The notes beneath the pieces are model-generated. The model did no database searches and had not been told where the DNA came from. It saw nothing but the letters and a program-made list of their open reading frames with translations. A DNA stretch of 64,000 bases from contig RDEW01000065.1 in the NCBI GenBank assembly GCA_011109175.1, forward strand, positions 81,984 through 145,983, given 5' to 3'. Numbering within the stretch: position 1 is the stretch's first letter; the number at the start of each line of letters is the position of its first letter. The stretch comes from Dicyema japonicum (taxonomy: Eukaryota > Dicyemida > Rhombozoa > Dicyemidae). A program made the translations under genes and the position numbers. Positions 24,019 through 35,130 of the stretch are shown here, piece by piece.

Positions 24019-24389
24019 TTAGTACACGTGCACAATCCCATACATGAATGTCCACATCAATATATATGTCTGTAAAATAAGCACAAAATAGACCAGAATT
24101 CCCCCAAAAAAGCCGGATGTCAAAATTTCGGTTTTATGGGTGAAATACTTGCTAATATTTCCTACACCAATGGTTGCCGCGAGGTTGATCTATCAATATT
24201 AACATACAAAACCACAAAAAACAGAGAACCGAATAAGTAAAAGACTAAGCCTCGAATTCCTGTAAGACCGAGTCCCCCTGCCACCAAACCGGTTAGAATT
24301 GCAACCACAGTCCATAACTTTTCTATAATAGCTGAGTTTTGCTTAATTGAAGAATCGCTCTTGGCATCCTTGAGACTCACAAAATACAT
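24019..24389 (-). CDS. EMC6: ER membrane protein complex subunit 6
   Basis: Minus-strand gene with exons 24389-24213, 24189-24094 and 24069-24019. Introns are 23 and 24 nt, and the 324-nt spliced CDS encodes 107 residues (human EMC6 has 110). After a short cytosolic N-terminus come NSAIIEKLW and the conserved first membrane hairpin, AGGLGLTGIRGLVFYL. Then follow NISKYF and a last membrane segment ending WTFMYGIVHVY, which closely matches the family C-terminus. EMC6 is a core membrane subunit of the EMC insertase, helping to place transmembrane segments in the ER. Intron 1 could start 3 nt earlier (26 nt) with no frame change. The Met used is the one nearest the conserved part; an in-frame upstream Met exists at 24500. 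Confidence 0.9.
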
Positions 24390-24509
24390 GTTGGTTAAAT
24401 TAATTTTTTTAATTTTAAATAATATATAATTTAATTTTTGAATAAATGAATAATAAAAATTTTTAAAATCACACTTAATGGTGGAAGACAACATCGTCAC
24501 TGTCTAGAA

Positions 24510-25300
24510 AGACTCCACTCCATTTATACGAAATAGGCCTTCTAAACTAGTTTTTTGCTGTCTATTGTTCCGTCATCCTGGATAGACTTCACGAGCTGAT
24601 GTCTAAGAAATAGGTGTTTCAATGTACTGTTTGTTGCTAGGATTCGATGGTTTTAATCTTTCATGACCCTTAGAGAATTTTAGTAAAATTTTGGTAACGT
24701 TCGCCTTTATATACAATATGCATCTATCCAGTCATGTCCGTGGTGAAAAGTATGGTGATGTACTTTTCTGAACTAGTAGATAGTCTGTTGTCCATTGCCC
24801 CCACCGCATTGGTTTTGGAAATGATAAAAATTCAATTGATAAGGTGGAGTTGGCATCCCCTCAGATCAGAGCAATGGAAGACTACTATGTTTTTATAGAG
24901 GATTATTTTCGTGGATGGTCTAGGATAACTTTGCTTGTCGTCTTAAAAAAGGACTTGAAAATGAGTTCTCTTTGATCGTTCTACTTGATATGAAAATCTT
25001 CTGGCATCAGTCGGGGAAGATATTCCATATGTTTACATTCCAAGATTATTTTGATAATCATCATTCGATGGTGCTTGCTGAGAGAGTCGACGAGAGTCAC
25101 GCTTTTTCAATGCTGACCCTTCTTGGTATGTTAAAATGTACAATTTGTAGGGAATAAAAATTATGGGCTATCAGCGGTCTCATGTCCATTATTTATCTTG
25201 GAATATTTAAATATTTTCCTTTTTTGGTTGAAATAAAAAATATTTCGTTTGCCGAATTATGAAGAACAAATTTATTAAAGTCGTGAATACAGCCCCAATG
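24510..25300. other. No secure gene
   Basis: Short plus-strand frames occur between 24790 and 25150 (for instance a stretch reading ASPQIRAMEDYYVFIEDYF), but none matches a family and no complete model could be built. Confidence 0.3.
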
Positions 25301-25307
25301 ATGAATG

Positions 25308-25439
25308 TTCAGCAACAAAAACAGACATTAACAAATCAAGCTCCAGTTTCACAACGCCTGAGAATTGCCTTGTCCGTGACAATCTCCATTCTTTTAGAAA
25401 CTGGAACTTGATTTGTTAATGTCTGTTTTTGTTGCTGAA
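25308..25439. repeat. Near-perfect 43-bp inverted repeat, 46-bp loop
   Basis: Arms 25308-25350 and 25397-25439 are reverse complements with a single mismatch (AAGCTCC against AAGTTCC). The left arm starts TTCAGCAACAAAAACAGACA. A diverged version of one arm lies at 29177-29220 (CAGTTGGAGCTTGATTAG...). Could be a small foldback/MITE-type element or a hairpin RNA. Confidence 0.85.
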
Positions 25440-26500
25440 AAAAACATCATTTTACATATTGTTATCGTGGAAATGTATTAACAATTGGTCGGATGGTGAG
25501 CTGATTATGTAGTTCGGGTACACTATGACATAGTTCTAGTACGCTTAATGTGTTTCCTCATTGTAGAACTAACATCTCATTTCTTTTCCTCGGGAGACGT
25601 CGGATTCACCAATATCTGACTTCGAATTCTGTTTTATAACGAAATACGACCATGGCAGATAATGAACCTACAGTTATCTATTCAGTGTTCAAATTGCAAC
25701 CAAATTAACACACGGAAATAAGGCCTTACCTGTTACTCATGTAGAAATATCCTTCATCTTACCAGCCTTAGTCTCCAAGACCCCCGTACGCACGCTGGAA
25801 ATATGGCATTGCACCCATTTCCTCGCCCTCTGAAAAGAAAAGCACCAAGTTTTTAGACTTTCTCCATCTTTCGTTTATATAACTCCATCCGTTTGACCTC
25901 GACAATCTCTGCCTTCATGATAAACCCACTTGCCTAGGTGACCCGGCGCTACCTTGAGCAGATGCCGGAATACTTACCAGTCGTTCGAGAAATCTGATGT
26001 CAACAACAAAAATCAGCTCCCATGGTCACTGAACGAGAGACCCTCAAGTATCAAATACAAGTTTATTCAGAGCATCCTTTCAATCCTAATTAGTCATACC
26101 TTGGCAATACTTCTGTCTCCAAACGTTAGTTTCACTAAACTTCTTAATAGGAAAATATTGACCCAAGAAATAAAATTTTATCATATTTTTTGACATAAAA
26201 TAATTTTTACTTTATGTATTTTTCCCCTTCACCTGCGAATCTCTGGGAGCGTCCACTCTTGACTGTGACATTCTTGAATTTCGAGAGAGGAGGGATTTGC
26301 TGTCTGGAGCCATCTTCGCAAGCCAAGACAAATGTGTTTTGACAGCCACCAACAAGTTATAACATATGCTCGACAGACTCAACGTAGAATTCTTACTCAA
26401 TGTCTACGACCATAGAGAAATCCTCGACTTTTCTCTTTGGATCATAATTATTCATCCAACTTATCTTGAAAGGAGAAGAAATTCTATACAAAAACTCAGT
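25440..26500. other. No secure gene; one possible short-intron ORF
   Basis: On the minus strand near 25920-25690 a Met-initiated frame (MKAEIVEVKRMELYKRK) can be spliced through a 29-nt GT...AG gap into a second open stretch. The model is short and unrecognised. A 62-codon minus ORF at 26400-26212 is also unassigned. Confidence 0.2.
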
Positions 26501-26775
26501 CAAGGTTATAGAGTAACTTTTGACACATTGATGACTTTCAGCAAACATGTATTAATTGTAATCAGTGCGTCATCACGAAAATTGAACTTCAACTCACAGG
26601 GGTTATGACAAAAGCAACACCGTTCGAAATCCTCGTGAATAAGTGGAGTACCGTATTCATCCATCACGGAAAATCACCTAAAAACGGACATACAGAAAAT
26701 GCGTCGGTTCCCGAGAGAAACACCAGGTTCTAAGAAAAGATTCCGGGATCACCTAATGACCTTCCATCATAATTA
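26500..26775 (+). mobile_element. LINE family B 3' fragment
   Basis: Plus-strand VTFDTLMTFSKHVL matches the family B post-palm region (compare VTFDSLMTFSRHVKN at 48250). It ends in CCGGGATCACCTAATGAC at about 26740-26760, the family terminus. Frameshifted. Confidence 0.6.
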
Positions 26776-26784
26776 GTTAATATC

Positions 26785-27024
26785 ATGGTGAATATTACTG
26801 CGCTGGTTATGATTTGTGACAAAATTGTGTCAAATGCTAAGAATTATGATAATAGGCAATTTAAGAGAACAAGTAAACTCTTGATTGTCGAGAAAAGGCA
26901 CGTGATTAGCGTCCTCGATGAAGGTTTCGTTTCAAACCTACTTGGGAAACCGACATGTGTTAATTGTGAGGATATCCCATTGAATGCTGGAAGATTAGAA
27001 ATAGCTGATTCCAATGTGGAGTGA
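26785..27024 (+). CDS. Hypothetical ORF
   Basis: A 79-codon plus-strand ORF just after a LINE end, with a plausible coding composition (RTSKLLIVEKRHVISVLDEG). Not recognised. It could be a chance ORF or one exon of a short-intron gene. Confidence 0.25.
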   Translation: MVNITALVMICDKIVSNAKNYDNRQFKRTSKLLIVEKRHVISVLDEGFVSNLLGKPTCVNCEDIPLNAGRLEIADSNVE

Positions 27025-27094
27025 AGGAATAAGGATGGATAAGCTGGTAATAAATTTTTCTGAGTGGAGTGATTGCTAGCGATTATTGCCTCAG

Positions 27095-27165
27095 GGTCTA
27101 TGAATTAAAAGAGAATGTCCCATCTAACTAAGTGATCCCATGCGGCCATGGAGGAGCTCAAAACC
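27095..27165 (-). mobile_element. LINE family B 3' end, minimal
   Basis: On the minus strand the stretch ends ...ATGGGATCACTTAGTTAGATGGGA, the same terminus as the 107-bp insertion at 46774-46880. Confidence 0.45.
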
Positions 27166-27900
27166 GGTGGGGCAGACACCATGAAACACGGTTGCCAGTG
27201 ATTTAGATAGTTGACTAAAATTAAATTATGTTGTATCGATTAATTCACTGAAAATGTATTATTTGACTTAATGAAAATCAATTTATTACGAATAAAAGTG
27301 ACCAAATGCTCATATAGCGGCTTCCATGACTGCCCGATATCTTTCTCAGGATGGCGAGAAAGATTCGCTCAAATGACTAGCAGCGCTCACAGAGGGTCTC
27401 CTGATCGTGTAGAAATCCGATTTCCTAACTACTCAAGAAATCCAGCGTCACAGGCGCCAGTGGAACGAACAAAAAATCATTGGGTAGGACTGTGTATTTT
27501 GACTAAAAAAGGAATTTTTGACGTTTTGACATTTGCGGTTTAGGAAGATATGGAGATTAAATTACCCATTAAAGTGACGGAATATGCTTCGATTCTCTTT
27601 AAGAAATCATCATGACTTATTGCGGAAACCTCCTAGTCTCTAATAACAAGCAACATCCAAAAGTCTCCGACCTGATTCCTGCTGTCCCATTTAAGATGAA
27701 GTGAATTTCTTAACTGACACAATAAAGGCAGATCCCACCAAGAATCGTAGTTATTTCAGTCAGGACTAGGAAAAGTAGTGGCCTAGATTAGATAACTCAT
27801 ATTTAAACATGCCAGGGCACGTGATAGTAAGAATGCCTAAGATATTAAAAAATCAATAGGGATTAAAACCAAGTGTTATCTAGTTAGTCCGTCTTATCTT
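27166..27900. other. No secure gene
   Basis: Contains one 90-codon plus-strand ORF (27271-27543) with a mixed composition and no recognised motif. Otherwise AT-rich. Confidence 0.3.
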
Positions 27901-27923
27901 TGAGGTAACTGGAAAAATAACAG

Positions 27924-28280
27924 CTATAAATACTTGTAGTTAATAAACCTCCCCAGCTGAGCAAGTTGGACGACCTCGTTCGTGAAGTGACAGGAGAACA
28001 AAAACATATTCCTTGGTTGAACAGAGATCGCAAATCTCATGAATAGCATTGAGTAAAAACAGAGAGCTGTAGTCATCTTCCCTGAAATATATTCTGGCGA
28101 TCTTCTACAATCAGATATTGCAGCCAAAGGCAGTCCCCAGTTGGCAACTAAGAATAATAAGCTCTTCTACCTGGTCCCCAAAAGTGCTACAAATAATAAT
28201 TAAATGTCAACCGTGCTGGTGATCCAATCGCGAAATTCCTTTGTCTTTGCGTATTTCACGGCCGAAATCAAAAACGACAT
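27924..28280 (-). CDS. MPC1: Mitochondrial pyruvate carrier 1
   Basis: Minus-strand gene with exons 28280-28212, 28186-28171 and 28147-27924. Introns are 25 and 23 nt, and the 309-nt CDS encodes 102 residues (human MPC1 has 109). The start [19 protein letters not shown] fits the amphipathic N-terminus. It is followed by the family core [18 protein letters not shown], then [10 protein letters not shown] and a membrane segment with FMRFA, then VQPRN and [17 protein letters not shown]. These are the conserved MPC1 landmarks in order. MPC1 pairs with MPC2 in the inner mitochondrial membrane to import pyruvate. The tiny 16-nt second exon encodes HFWGP and is needed to keep the frame, which makes the splice assignment convincing. 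Confidence 0.95.
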
Positions 28281-28289
28281 AGAATCAAA

Positions 28290-29630
28290 TAATTTTATCG
28301 CGAATTTATTTATTATATTTAAAATTTGGAATTATTTTAATTTAATTATAATATTTATTTTATAGACAAAAATATCAACAAATGGTACACATTTAGTGGA
28401 GACAGAATTTTAAACTGATATGAATATTTGATTTGTTATCATCATGAAATACCGATATAATTGTCGATTGCAAAAAAATTATAAAATTAATCGATCACAT
28501 AGATCACATCGTAAATCGATGATTTAAAGCTATTTTTATTAAGTACGGGGTAACACGCTTCGCTAACAGCTTGAGATATTTTGACGTCTGACATTTCAAT
28601 TGTCGGTTTCTTACTCTTTTTTTACAAAAATGACATTTCATTGTTAAAATTATTAATCATTTTAAAGATCAATTATCTAAAGAGAGTGGTCGGAGGTTGA
28701 GATTGCATTGAATGTCTACTTTGCATCATGGTGGATATGACCCCTTGTTTTTCCTTCTCTCGTGAATATGAACGAGATGACGGACTTAAGAAATATCTGA
28801 AACCCTAAAGTCCTGATTAAAGGAAGTGTCGGATCCAGGAGAGTCACCTTCATAATTTCATGTGTTTTAAAAAGCAACCCGTAAAGGAGTAGTAGTTTCC
28901 ATCATTAAACCTCAGCTTGGGCAGAACTCGCACTTTAAGAAGTAAGAACAGTCATGCTAACTAATCAGAAGCAATTATTTCAAGAAAATGTTCTTGATTT
29001 GTTCTTTTCTTCTTTTTGTGTGTGAGTCCTATAAGACAATCTGGTTTCGCAGTGGTGAACAAATGATCACGGCATCACTCGTCAATTTTGTCCGGAACTT
29101 ATTACACTGCGCATCCTTCTTGCATGTGTAGGGTAACAGTTACTACCATCGTCTGGGAAATTGACTACTTTTTTTTGACAGTTGGAGCTTGATTAGTTGA
29201 TAATGGTTTCTGTTTCCAAACAAATTTGATTTTACAAACAATAGCTGACTCATTGAGCGTAAAGAACACTTAATTAAAGGAGTTCCCTCTGACAATAGCT
29301 ATCAAGATACGCTCTCGAAGCCATCCATTCTCAGGTGGATCCTTGGTGACTTTTTGGATCATCAAGCCGATTAGACGGACTAGATGTCCGTTTGTCGGCC
29401 AATGATTCCTGACTCAGCAGCAAATAAGACAAACAACACTATTGTTATTTCAAAATTATCAAAATAATAAAAATAACCAAATTTCAAAGTAATTTTAAGG
29501 CATTACGCTTACAAATAGTGTTAATTCGACTTTAATTTTAATCACATGAATAATCTTTCATTGGACACACTCCATAGATTTATTTAAACAAAGAATCAAT
29601 GACAAATTTAGAGGGAGTACATGGCCGTCA
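28290..29630. other. No secure gene
   Basis: AT-rich intergenic DNA. Holds the diverged half of the 25.3-kb inverted repeat (29177-29220). No exon chain with recognisable content was found on either strand. Confidence 0.35.
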
Positions 29631-29639
29631 GTTGATCCC

Positions 29640-29815
29640 GGCAAGTTCAATCCAGTTACGGATTTCACATCTTGCATGTGGTTATTCAGTTGGATTCTAC
29701 CTGTTTTTACACGGCATAAAGACGGATGATAATCAAGACTTCCTGCAATTATTCTTTGAAGATGACCTTATCATCGCTTTCCTTAAGTTGTTTCCTTCTT
29801 TCTTATTTGGACTAA
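29640..29815 (+). mobile_element. Possible LINE RT palm fragment
   Basis: The plus-strand frame reads FYLFLHGIKTDDNQDFLQLFFEDDLIIAF. This resembles the LFNLFLxDIP...FADDLIIA block of jockey-type RTs, with Glu in place of the alanine before the catalytic Asp pair. No other RT motif is preserved. Confidence 0.4.
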
Positions 29816-29819
29816 TTAG

Positions 29820-30640
29820 TTAGGAATGCTTGTGCTGGGTTTACAAAAAATTGTAAATAAGTATGCTCGTCTCCATTGATATCAAAAAGGACAGGACGCT
29901 GTGGAATAATTTGTGCGGATCATCAGATCTAGATGGAGTTTTCTTCCAAACTGAGTGCACCAAGTTCCCACTCTCTCCAGAAACCTCCAACTTACCTGCT
30001 ATTATTCTATGAAAATTACATTATTGTCGCAACTTAACCGCATAATCGTATCTGCCATTACTCAACTAAAGCTGGATTTGTTGTACGACTGATCGACAAC
30101 CAACAGTATCGGCAAAAAAATCAAGAAACACACAATTTACTTCGAATTGGGCATGCAAAGAACACAGAATATCATTGATCCTGTGTGTACACCGGCTACA
30201 AGCTCCCTTACAATTCCCGTAGTAAGAGATTGGTCAACTTCACGGCTGATCATTCATTTTATCAGTGAACTTGTGCTGTGTCATGGCAAACCATTTGTAA
30301 CCGAGAAACTAACAACAACATCATCCTCTACATGATTTTATCTCGAACTATTTCCCGCATTCCACCTAAGTCTTACCTTTTTATGAGACACCTCCCAATC
30401 TTTTGTAGATCTCCATCTAGGATCATCAGTAGGTGGGCATCCATTAAACAAAAATTCTAGACAATTCTTACATGACTCCCAATTGTAATAATATTACTTT
30501 ACGCAGAGCCACATTAGCTATAGCTCCTCAAAGCAGAACACACAGTTATTTAAGTAAAGAACAGTTATCATAACTAATCGATGAGTTCTTTAAGAATTAA
30601 GACCTCATACATATCGCTCCTAATGTCTCGGAAATAATTG
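29820..30640. other. No secure gene
   Basis: Several short plus-strand ORFs (30147-30335, 30278-30460) in different frames, possibly more LINE debris. Nothing recognisable. Confidence 0.25.
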
Positions 30641-31790
30641 CACGGAACGGATACTGATCGAGAAGGCCCGGAAATTCATCCCTTTATCCACCTTCCTTTT
30701 CTCTGCAGTGGATAGTGCCTTTATTCTGGTGCAGTTGATCCGGAGATTATATTTAAAGAAATTGAAGGTCAAGAGAATATTTTTAAATTTAAATTATAAA
30801 CTAAATTATTATAACAGCTTAAATGGATTTTAATTCCAAAAATTTAAACGACTATAAAATGCAAAGAACTTATCTACCTAAAGACCACGTGACCCAATAA
30901 ACGGTCAGCTAGTGTTTGAAAATCGGCAAAACATAATTCAAATGGAAAATAAGTTAAATTTAAATATTGACATCAAAGGATTGCTTCGTCATAGTTTTCT
31001 TACGAAAGCGAGTCAATTTCGAGTAAATATAAGGGATCCTTGAATGAGTAAATGAAATACAATTTCAGGAAGACAAATAAGACAATTACGGAACCAATGA
31101 CTCCAAGAGCAATGTAAATATTCCTGATCGTGTGATCTAAAAATAAATAGACGTCAAACTTTCTTTTTCAGCATCTAAATATATAGAAATTTTATACAAT
31201 ATTCGCAGATAAATGTGATAGTCTCACCAGGATTACAATAGCAAGTAGTCCACTTCCAAGATATTTCCCTTTTGAGGCATAAACAACTTCCACGAGAGTA
31301 CGTTGAATCCCCCCAATTTTCGTAACTTAGTAACGGATGATAATCTCCTGTTCTACTCCAAAGCCATTTTGCTAGTTCCGGAATAGGTAAATCCATATAG
31401 TATCCTGCAGTATATACGAGGTCAAAGTCATTGTTCACCTTATCCAATAAGTTGCCAACAAAGTGGTTAATTTTTGCATTTGTAATCGCAATCTAAAAAT
31501 TATTTTCGCTTATACCAGGTTCCCCTTGGTAAATGCACAAAAATCTCTGGCATCAGCCCAAGATTTGTAATCTTTATAAAGTACGTAGCAGAGTTTGTCA
31601 AGCTGGTTGTGAAGGCCAGTGCCATTAAAGTCTCGATTGCATTTAGAGAGAACTTAATAGTATAATTTTTGATACCATTGATAATAAAAATAAAAACCAC
31701 TAACATCAGTTTAGATATTGCGATGTAATAAATATAACGATTTTATATTATTTTATTGTAAATGTTTGCCAATAAAAAATATTTTTATTA
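30640..31790. repeat. Segmental duplication, unit 1
   Basis: Unit containing lectin copy A. It matches 33985-35130 in the same orientation over coding and flanking DNA (downstream flank with AAATGGAAAATAAGT; upstream flank with AAAAAATATTTTTATTA). Copies are offset by about 3.33 kb. Confidence 0.75.
31000..31706 (-). CDS. C-type lectin-like single-pass membrane protein, copy A
   Basis: Minus-strand gene with exons 31706-31676, 31652-31516, 31492-31198, 31174-31160 and 31136-31000. All four introns are exactly 23 nt, and the 615-nt CDS encodes 204 residues. A hydrophobic signal (MLVVFIFIIN) leads into a CTLD: CYVLYKDYKSWADARDFC, KGNLIAI, a WLW...NWGDS segment in place of the WIGL/WND block, SCLCL, then WTTCYC and FICEY. 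A transmembrane helix (IYIALGVIGSVIVLFVF) and a short tail of about 20 residues follow. Two extra cysteines (CLC, CYC) suggest an additional disulfide. No clear EPN/QPD plus WND calcium site is seen, so sugar binding is uncertain. Likely surface recognition or adhesion. Near-identical paralogue at 34329-35036. Confidence 0.9.
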
Positions 31791-33030
31791 TATATTTTAA
31801 GATTATATAAATTCGATAGTTTTATATATAAATTTGACCATTAATTAACAAAGTAAACCAATAAATTATTTAATTAAGCGGATTTTAAATCTTTACCAAT
31901 AGTTTGAGTTTTTAAGTATCGTCAAAGAAGTTAAATTTCACATACCATTGAAGAACAAAAAAATTCGTTATTGTTGTTGTTACCATTAAACAAGTTAAAC
32001 AAATCTTTCAATTAAGTTTGGCTGCTCGCAAAATTGAAAACGCATTTCCCCTCACGATTTGCAAGGAAATGCGCTCAATGAACCAACTCTTCTCTCACTT
32101 CCCCTTTATCTCATAACAATAGTGATCTTTTTTTAATGAATCCTAATGTTTCTATGTAAGATAGTCCAAAAATGAAATTTCAACGGAGACTATTCCTTAC
32201 CTAAACTAGAGGGGTTCCCACAAATGCGGATATGGACAGAGTTTCTAGATATACCAAATTAGGCGTAATTAACTCTTATTTATTCTAGTATATCCTGGGT
32301 TATTAAATACAAGTAAACTGTCGTCTTTGGGTATTTTAACTAATTTTGATAATTAAAGTTAATTAAAAATTGTTATTTGTATAGATATGAATGAGATTGC
32401 CTCTTGGGATTGAGTAAGTATCCCTTTGAGATTAAAATCTGAGTCATTGTTTCGCTCATATATCCGCACATGATTGTATTTGATTTAATTTATTTTCTCA
32501 ATCATAAGCCACTGTTAAATACTCAGAACTAAGTAGGTTATCCTAACACGTTCCAACAATGTACTCTGCTTGCCATGGTTGCCCTCTTTTGAATCCACAT
32601 AAACGCATAAGAGAAATGACCAATAGAACGACATCTCGCACCATTTTTAAGAATTAATGACTTCAGAAATGTAAATTCTAAGCCGTTCCTCATGGAAATT
32701 CACTGCCCGTTTTTTTAGAATTTTATTAAATTAATAGCTCATATGTGTATTTAGCTCGTAAACGAATAGTTTTACTAAAAAATGCGATAATCATGAACTA
32801 ATGTGATCCTTGAAGCTGATGACTTTTAGCATTTCAATATCAGTTTTGATTAAAGTCGAATATCATCTCACAAACTTTCAATTTTTCGCTCATTTCTCCA
32901 CAAACAATTAAATGAGCTTCATCCGTTAAACAAGATATAAGTTGGAAAGTACAAGATTATCTGAGAGATCGAGGTCCACAATTATGTAAACTGTTCTTTA
33001 ATCTTCTAATTCTGCCAAAACTGAGAAATT
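31710..33030. other. AT-rich intergenic DNA between lectin copies
   Basis: The first 90 bases are shared with the 5' flank of lectin copy B (duplicated promoter region, ending in an A/T-rich ATATTTTAAGATT block). The rest shows no exon, repeat or transposon I can support. Confidence 0.4.
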
Positions 33031-33038
33031 GAGGTATA

Positions 33039-33367
33039 CTAAAAGTTAATTTCATAAAATGTATTATTTTTGAAGTCTACTAATTCCTCTCTTAATTCAG
33101 ACTCAAATTTTAGCGAACCTTGAAAACGAAAAAGAAGCTCAGTTTTTGGTGATGATGAGTGTGATGTATAAATTTTCAAATTAAAATCGAATTCAAGAAA
33201 GTGACAAATTTCATTTCCTTGGAAATTGTTTTCCTTGTGACGCATTAAAATTCCATACAAAGAACAAATCTGTCCAATGCATTTCCCTTTGATAATAAGT
33301 CGATTAATTTGTAAACCTCAGTGAAATAATATACGTTGCACGTTTCTGCATCAATGCAAAATTTCAT
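33039..33367 (-). CDS. Small gene of unknown function, two exons
   Basis: Minus-strand model: exon 1 33367-33266 (MKFCIDAETCNVYYFTEV...), a 32-nt GT...AG intron at 33265-33234, exon 2 33233-33039. The CDS is 297 nt, 98 residues. No membrane segment is evident. The C-terminal half (TELLFRFQGSLKFESELREE) is shared with the relic at 19385-19625, so the family was duplicated. I do not recognise it. It sits between the two lectin copies but is on neither duplicated block. Confidence 0.5.
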
Positions 33368-33369
33368 AT

Positions 33370-33980
33370 AATAATAGGTTTATAGTTTTTAGGGCAATAA
33401 CTCGCTTACTATGAGCTGTGCTTTTTTAACCCATTCACCACACTAAATTATTTTGCCCCCAGTGCTTCCAGCTCTGTCTCTCGCAAGTAACCTTGGCACA
33501 GATCTGCTCCCTCCATTTAATGGGTGGTCTAGCCTTTTACGTCAATACCTCATAGATAATCTGTGCTGCTACAACACTAGGGAGATGTGACCCAGTGACC
33601 CTACTGGCTCAACCATCCTTTGAAGGATCTTGCAGGTAACTCTGCGGTCTTCGAGGGAGACATTTTCCATTGCACCGAGAGTCCACGGTTTTTTCAAAGA
33701 TAAACTGCTATTTTTGCAATTTTTCAAAAATTTGTTAATTAATTATTTTTTTGCTACTCAAATTTGAATCAAGGTAGTCTGCGGTTTTCAACTCCTATTA
33801 AGTATTTATATTCGAAATAAACTAATTCGCGTTAAAACTGAGAACCAACAATTCTTTTGAATTTGACAATTTAGCATTAAAACTAATAATTCAAGGTAGT
33901 TATAGATCAATTGAAATGGCACCTAGCCGTTCCAAATCCTTGAGGAATAAAGATTTATCTTGGCAATAATTGCACGGGAC
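33370..33980. other. No secure gene
   Basis: AT-rich. A GC-richer patch at about 33450-33690 has no ORF of note. Nothing supported. Confidence 0.3.
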
Positions 33981-33984
33981 ATGA

Positions 33985-35130
33985 ACCGATCGACAGTCCA
34001 CTGGAATTTCTCCCCTTTAGCCTTCTCATTTTTTGAAACTGATTGTGGCTTCACCTTGGATAGATGATCTGATCATATAAAGTTAAAAGGAAATTTAAAT
34101 TCCGTTTAAGTAGCAGAAGCCATTGTGATGCAACGTGCATCTATTATTAAAAAATTTTTTTAATTCCAATAATTTGAACGACTATAAAATACAAAAACTC
34201 ATCGACCTAAAGACCACGTGCCTCACTAAAAGGTCAGCTAGTGTTTGAAAATCGCCAAATCATTATTCAAATGGAAAATAAGTGAAATTTAAACATTAAC
34301 ATCAAAAGTTTGCTTCATCATAGTTTTCCTACGTAAGCAAGTCATTTTCGAGTAAAAATAAGGGATCCTTGAATGAGTAAATGAAATACAAATTCAGGAG
34401 GATAAATAAGACAATTACGGAACCAATGACTCCAAAAATAATGTAAATATTCCTGATCGTGTGATCTAAAAATAAATAGACGTCATACTTTCTTTTTCGG
34501 CATCTAAAATATATAGAAATTTTATACAATATTCGCAGATAAATGTGATAGTCTCATCAGAATTACAATAGCAAGTAGTCCACTTCCAAGATATTTCCCT
34601 TTTGAGGCATAAACAACCTCCTCGAGAGTACGTTGAATCCCCCCAGTTTTTATAACTTACCCACGGATGATAGCCTTCTGTTCTACTCCAAAGCCATCCC
34701 CCTTGTCCTGGAACAAGTCTTTCCACATAGTATCCAGCAGTATAAACGAGGTCAAAGTCATTGTTCATTTTATCCAATAAGTCACCAATAAAGCTGTTAA
34801 TTTTAGCATTCGTAATCGCAATCTAAAAATTATTTACGCTTACACCAAGCTCCCTTTGTTATTTGCACAAAAATCTCTGGCTTCAGTCCAAGATTTGTAA
34901 TCTTTATAAAGTACATAGCAGCGTTTGTCAAGCTGGTTGTGAAGACCCGTTCCATTGAAGTCTCGATTGCATTTAGAAAGAACTTGATAGTATAATTTTT
35001 GATACCATTGATAATAAGAATTAAAAATAATAGCATCAGTTAAAATATTCTAAAATGAATCTGACTATTTTACATTATTTTATTCTAAACATGTTTGCCG
35101 ACAAAAAATATTTTTATTAAATATATTTTA
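33985..35130. repeat. Segmental duplication, unit 2
   Basis: Direct-repeat partner of 30640-31790 carrying lectin copy B. The flanks are more diverged than the exons, as expected if the coding part is under constraint. Confidence 0.75.
34329..35036 (-). CDS. C-type lectin-like single-pass membrane protein, copy B
   Basis: Tandem paralogue of the gene at 31000-31706 with the same five-exon layout: 35036-35006, 34982-34846, 34822-34528, 34503-34489 and 34465-34329. Introns are 23, 23, 24 and 23 nt. CDS length is identical (615 nt, 204 residues). Signal MLLFLILIIN, then CTLD landmarks RCYVLYKDYKSWTEARDFC, KGSLIAI, WLWSR, NWGDS, CLCL and FICEY, a membrane helix and a short tail. Framework and cysteines match copy A, but the segment before WLW differs almost completely (VERLVPGQGG against MDLPIPELAK). 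Both copies are open from end to end, so both are probably functional. Confidence 0.9.
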
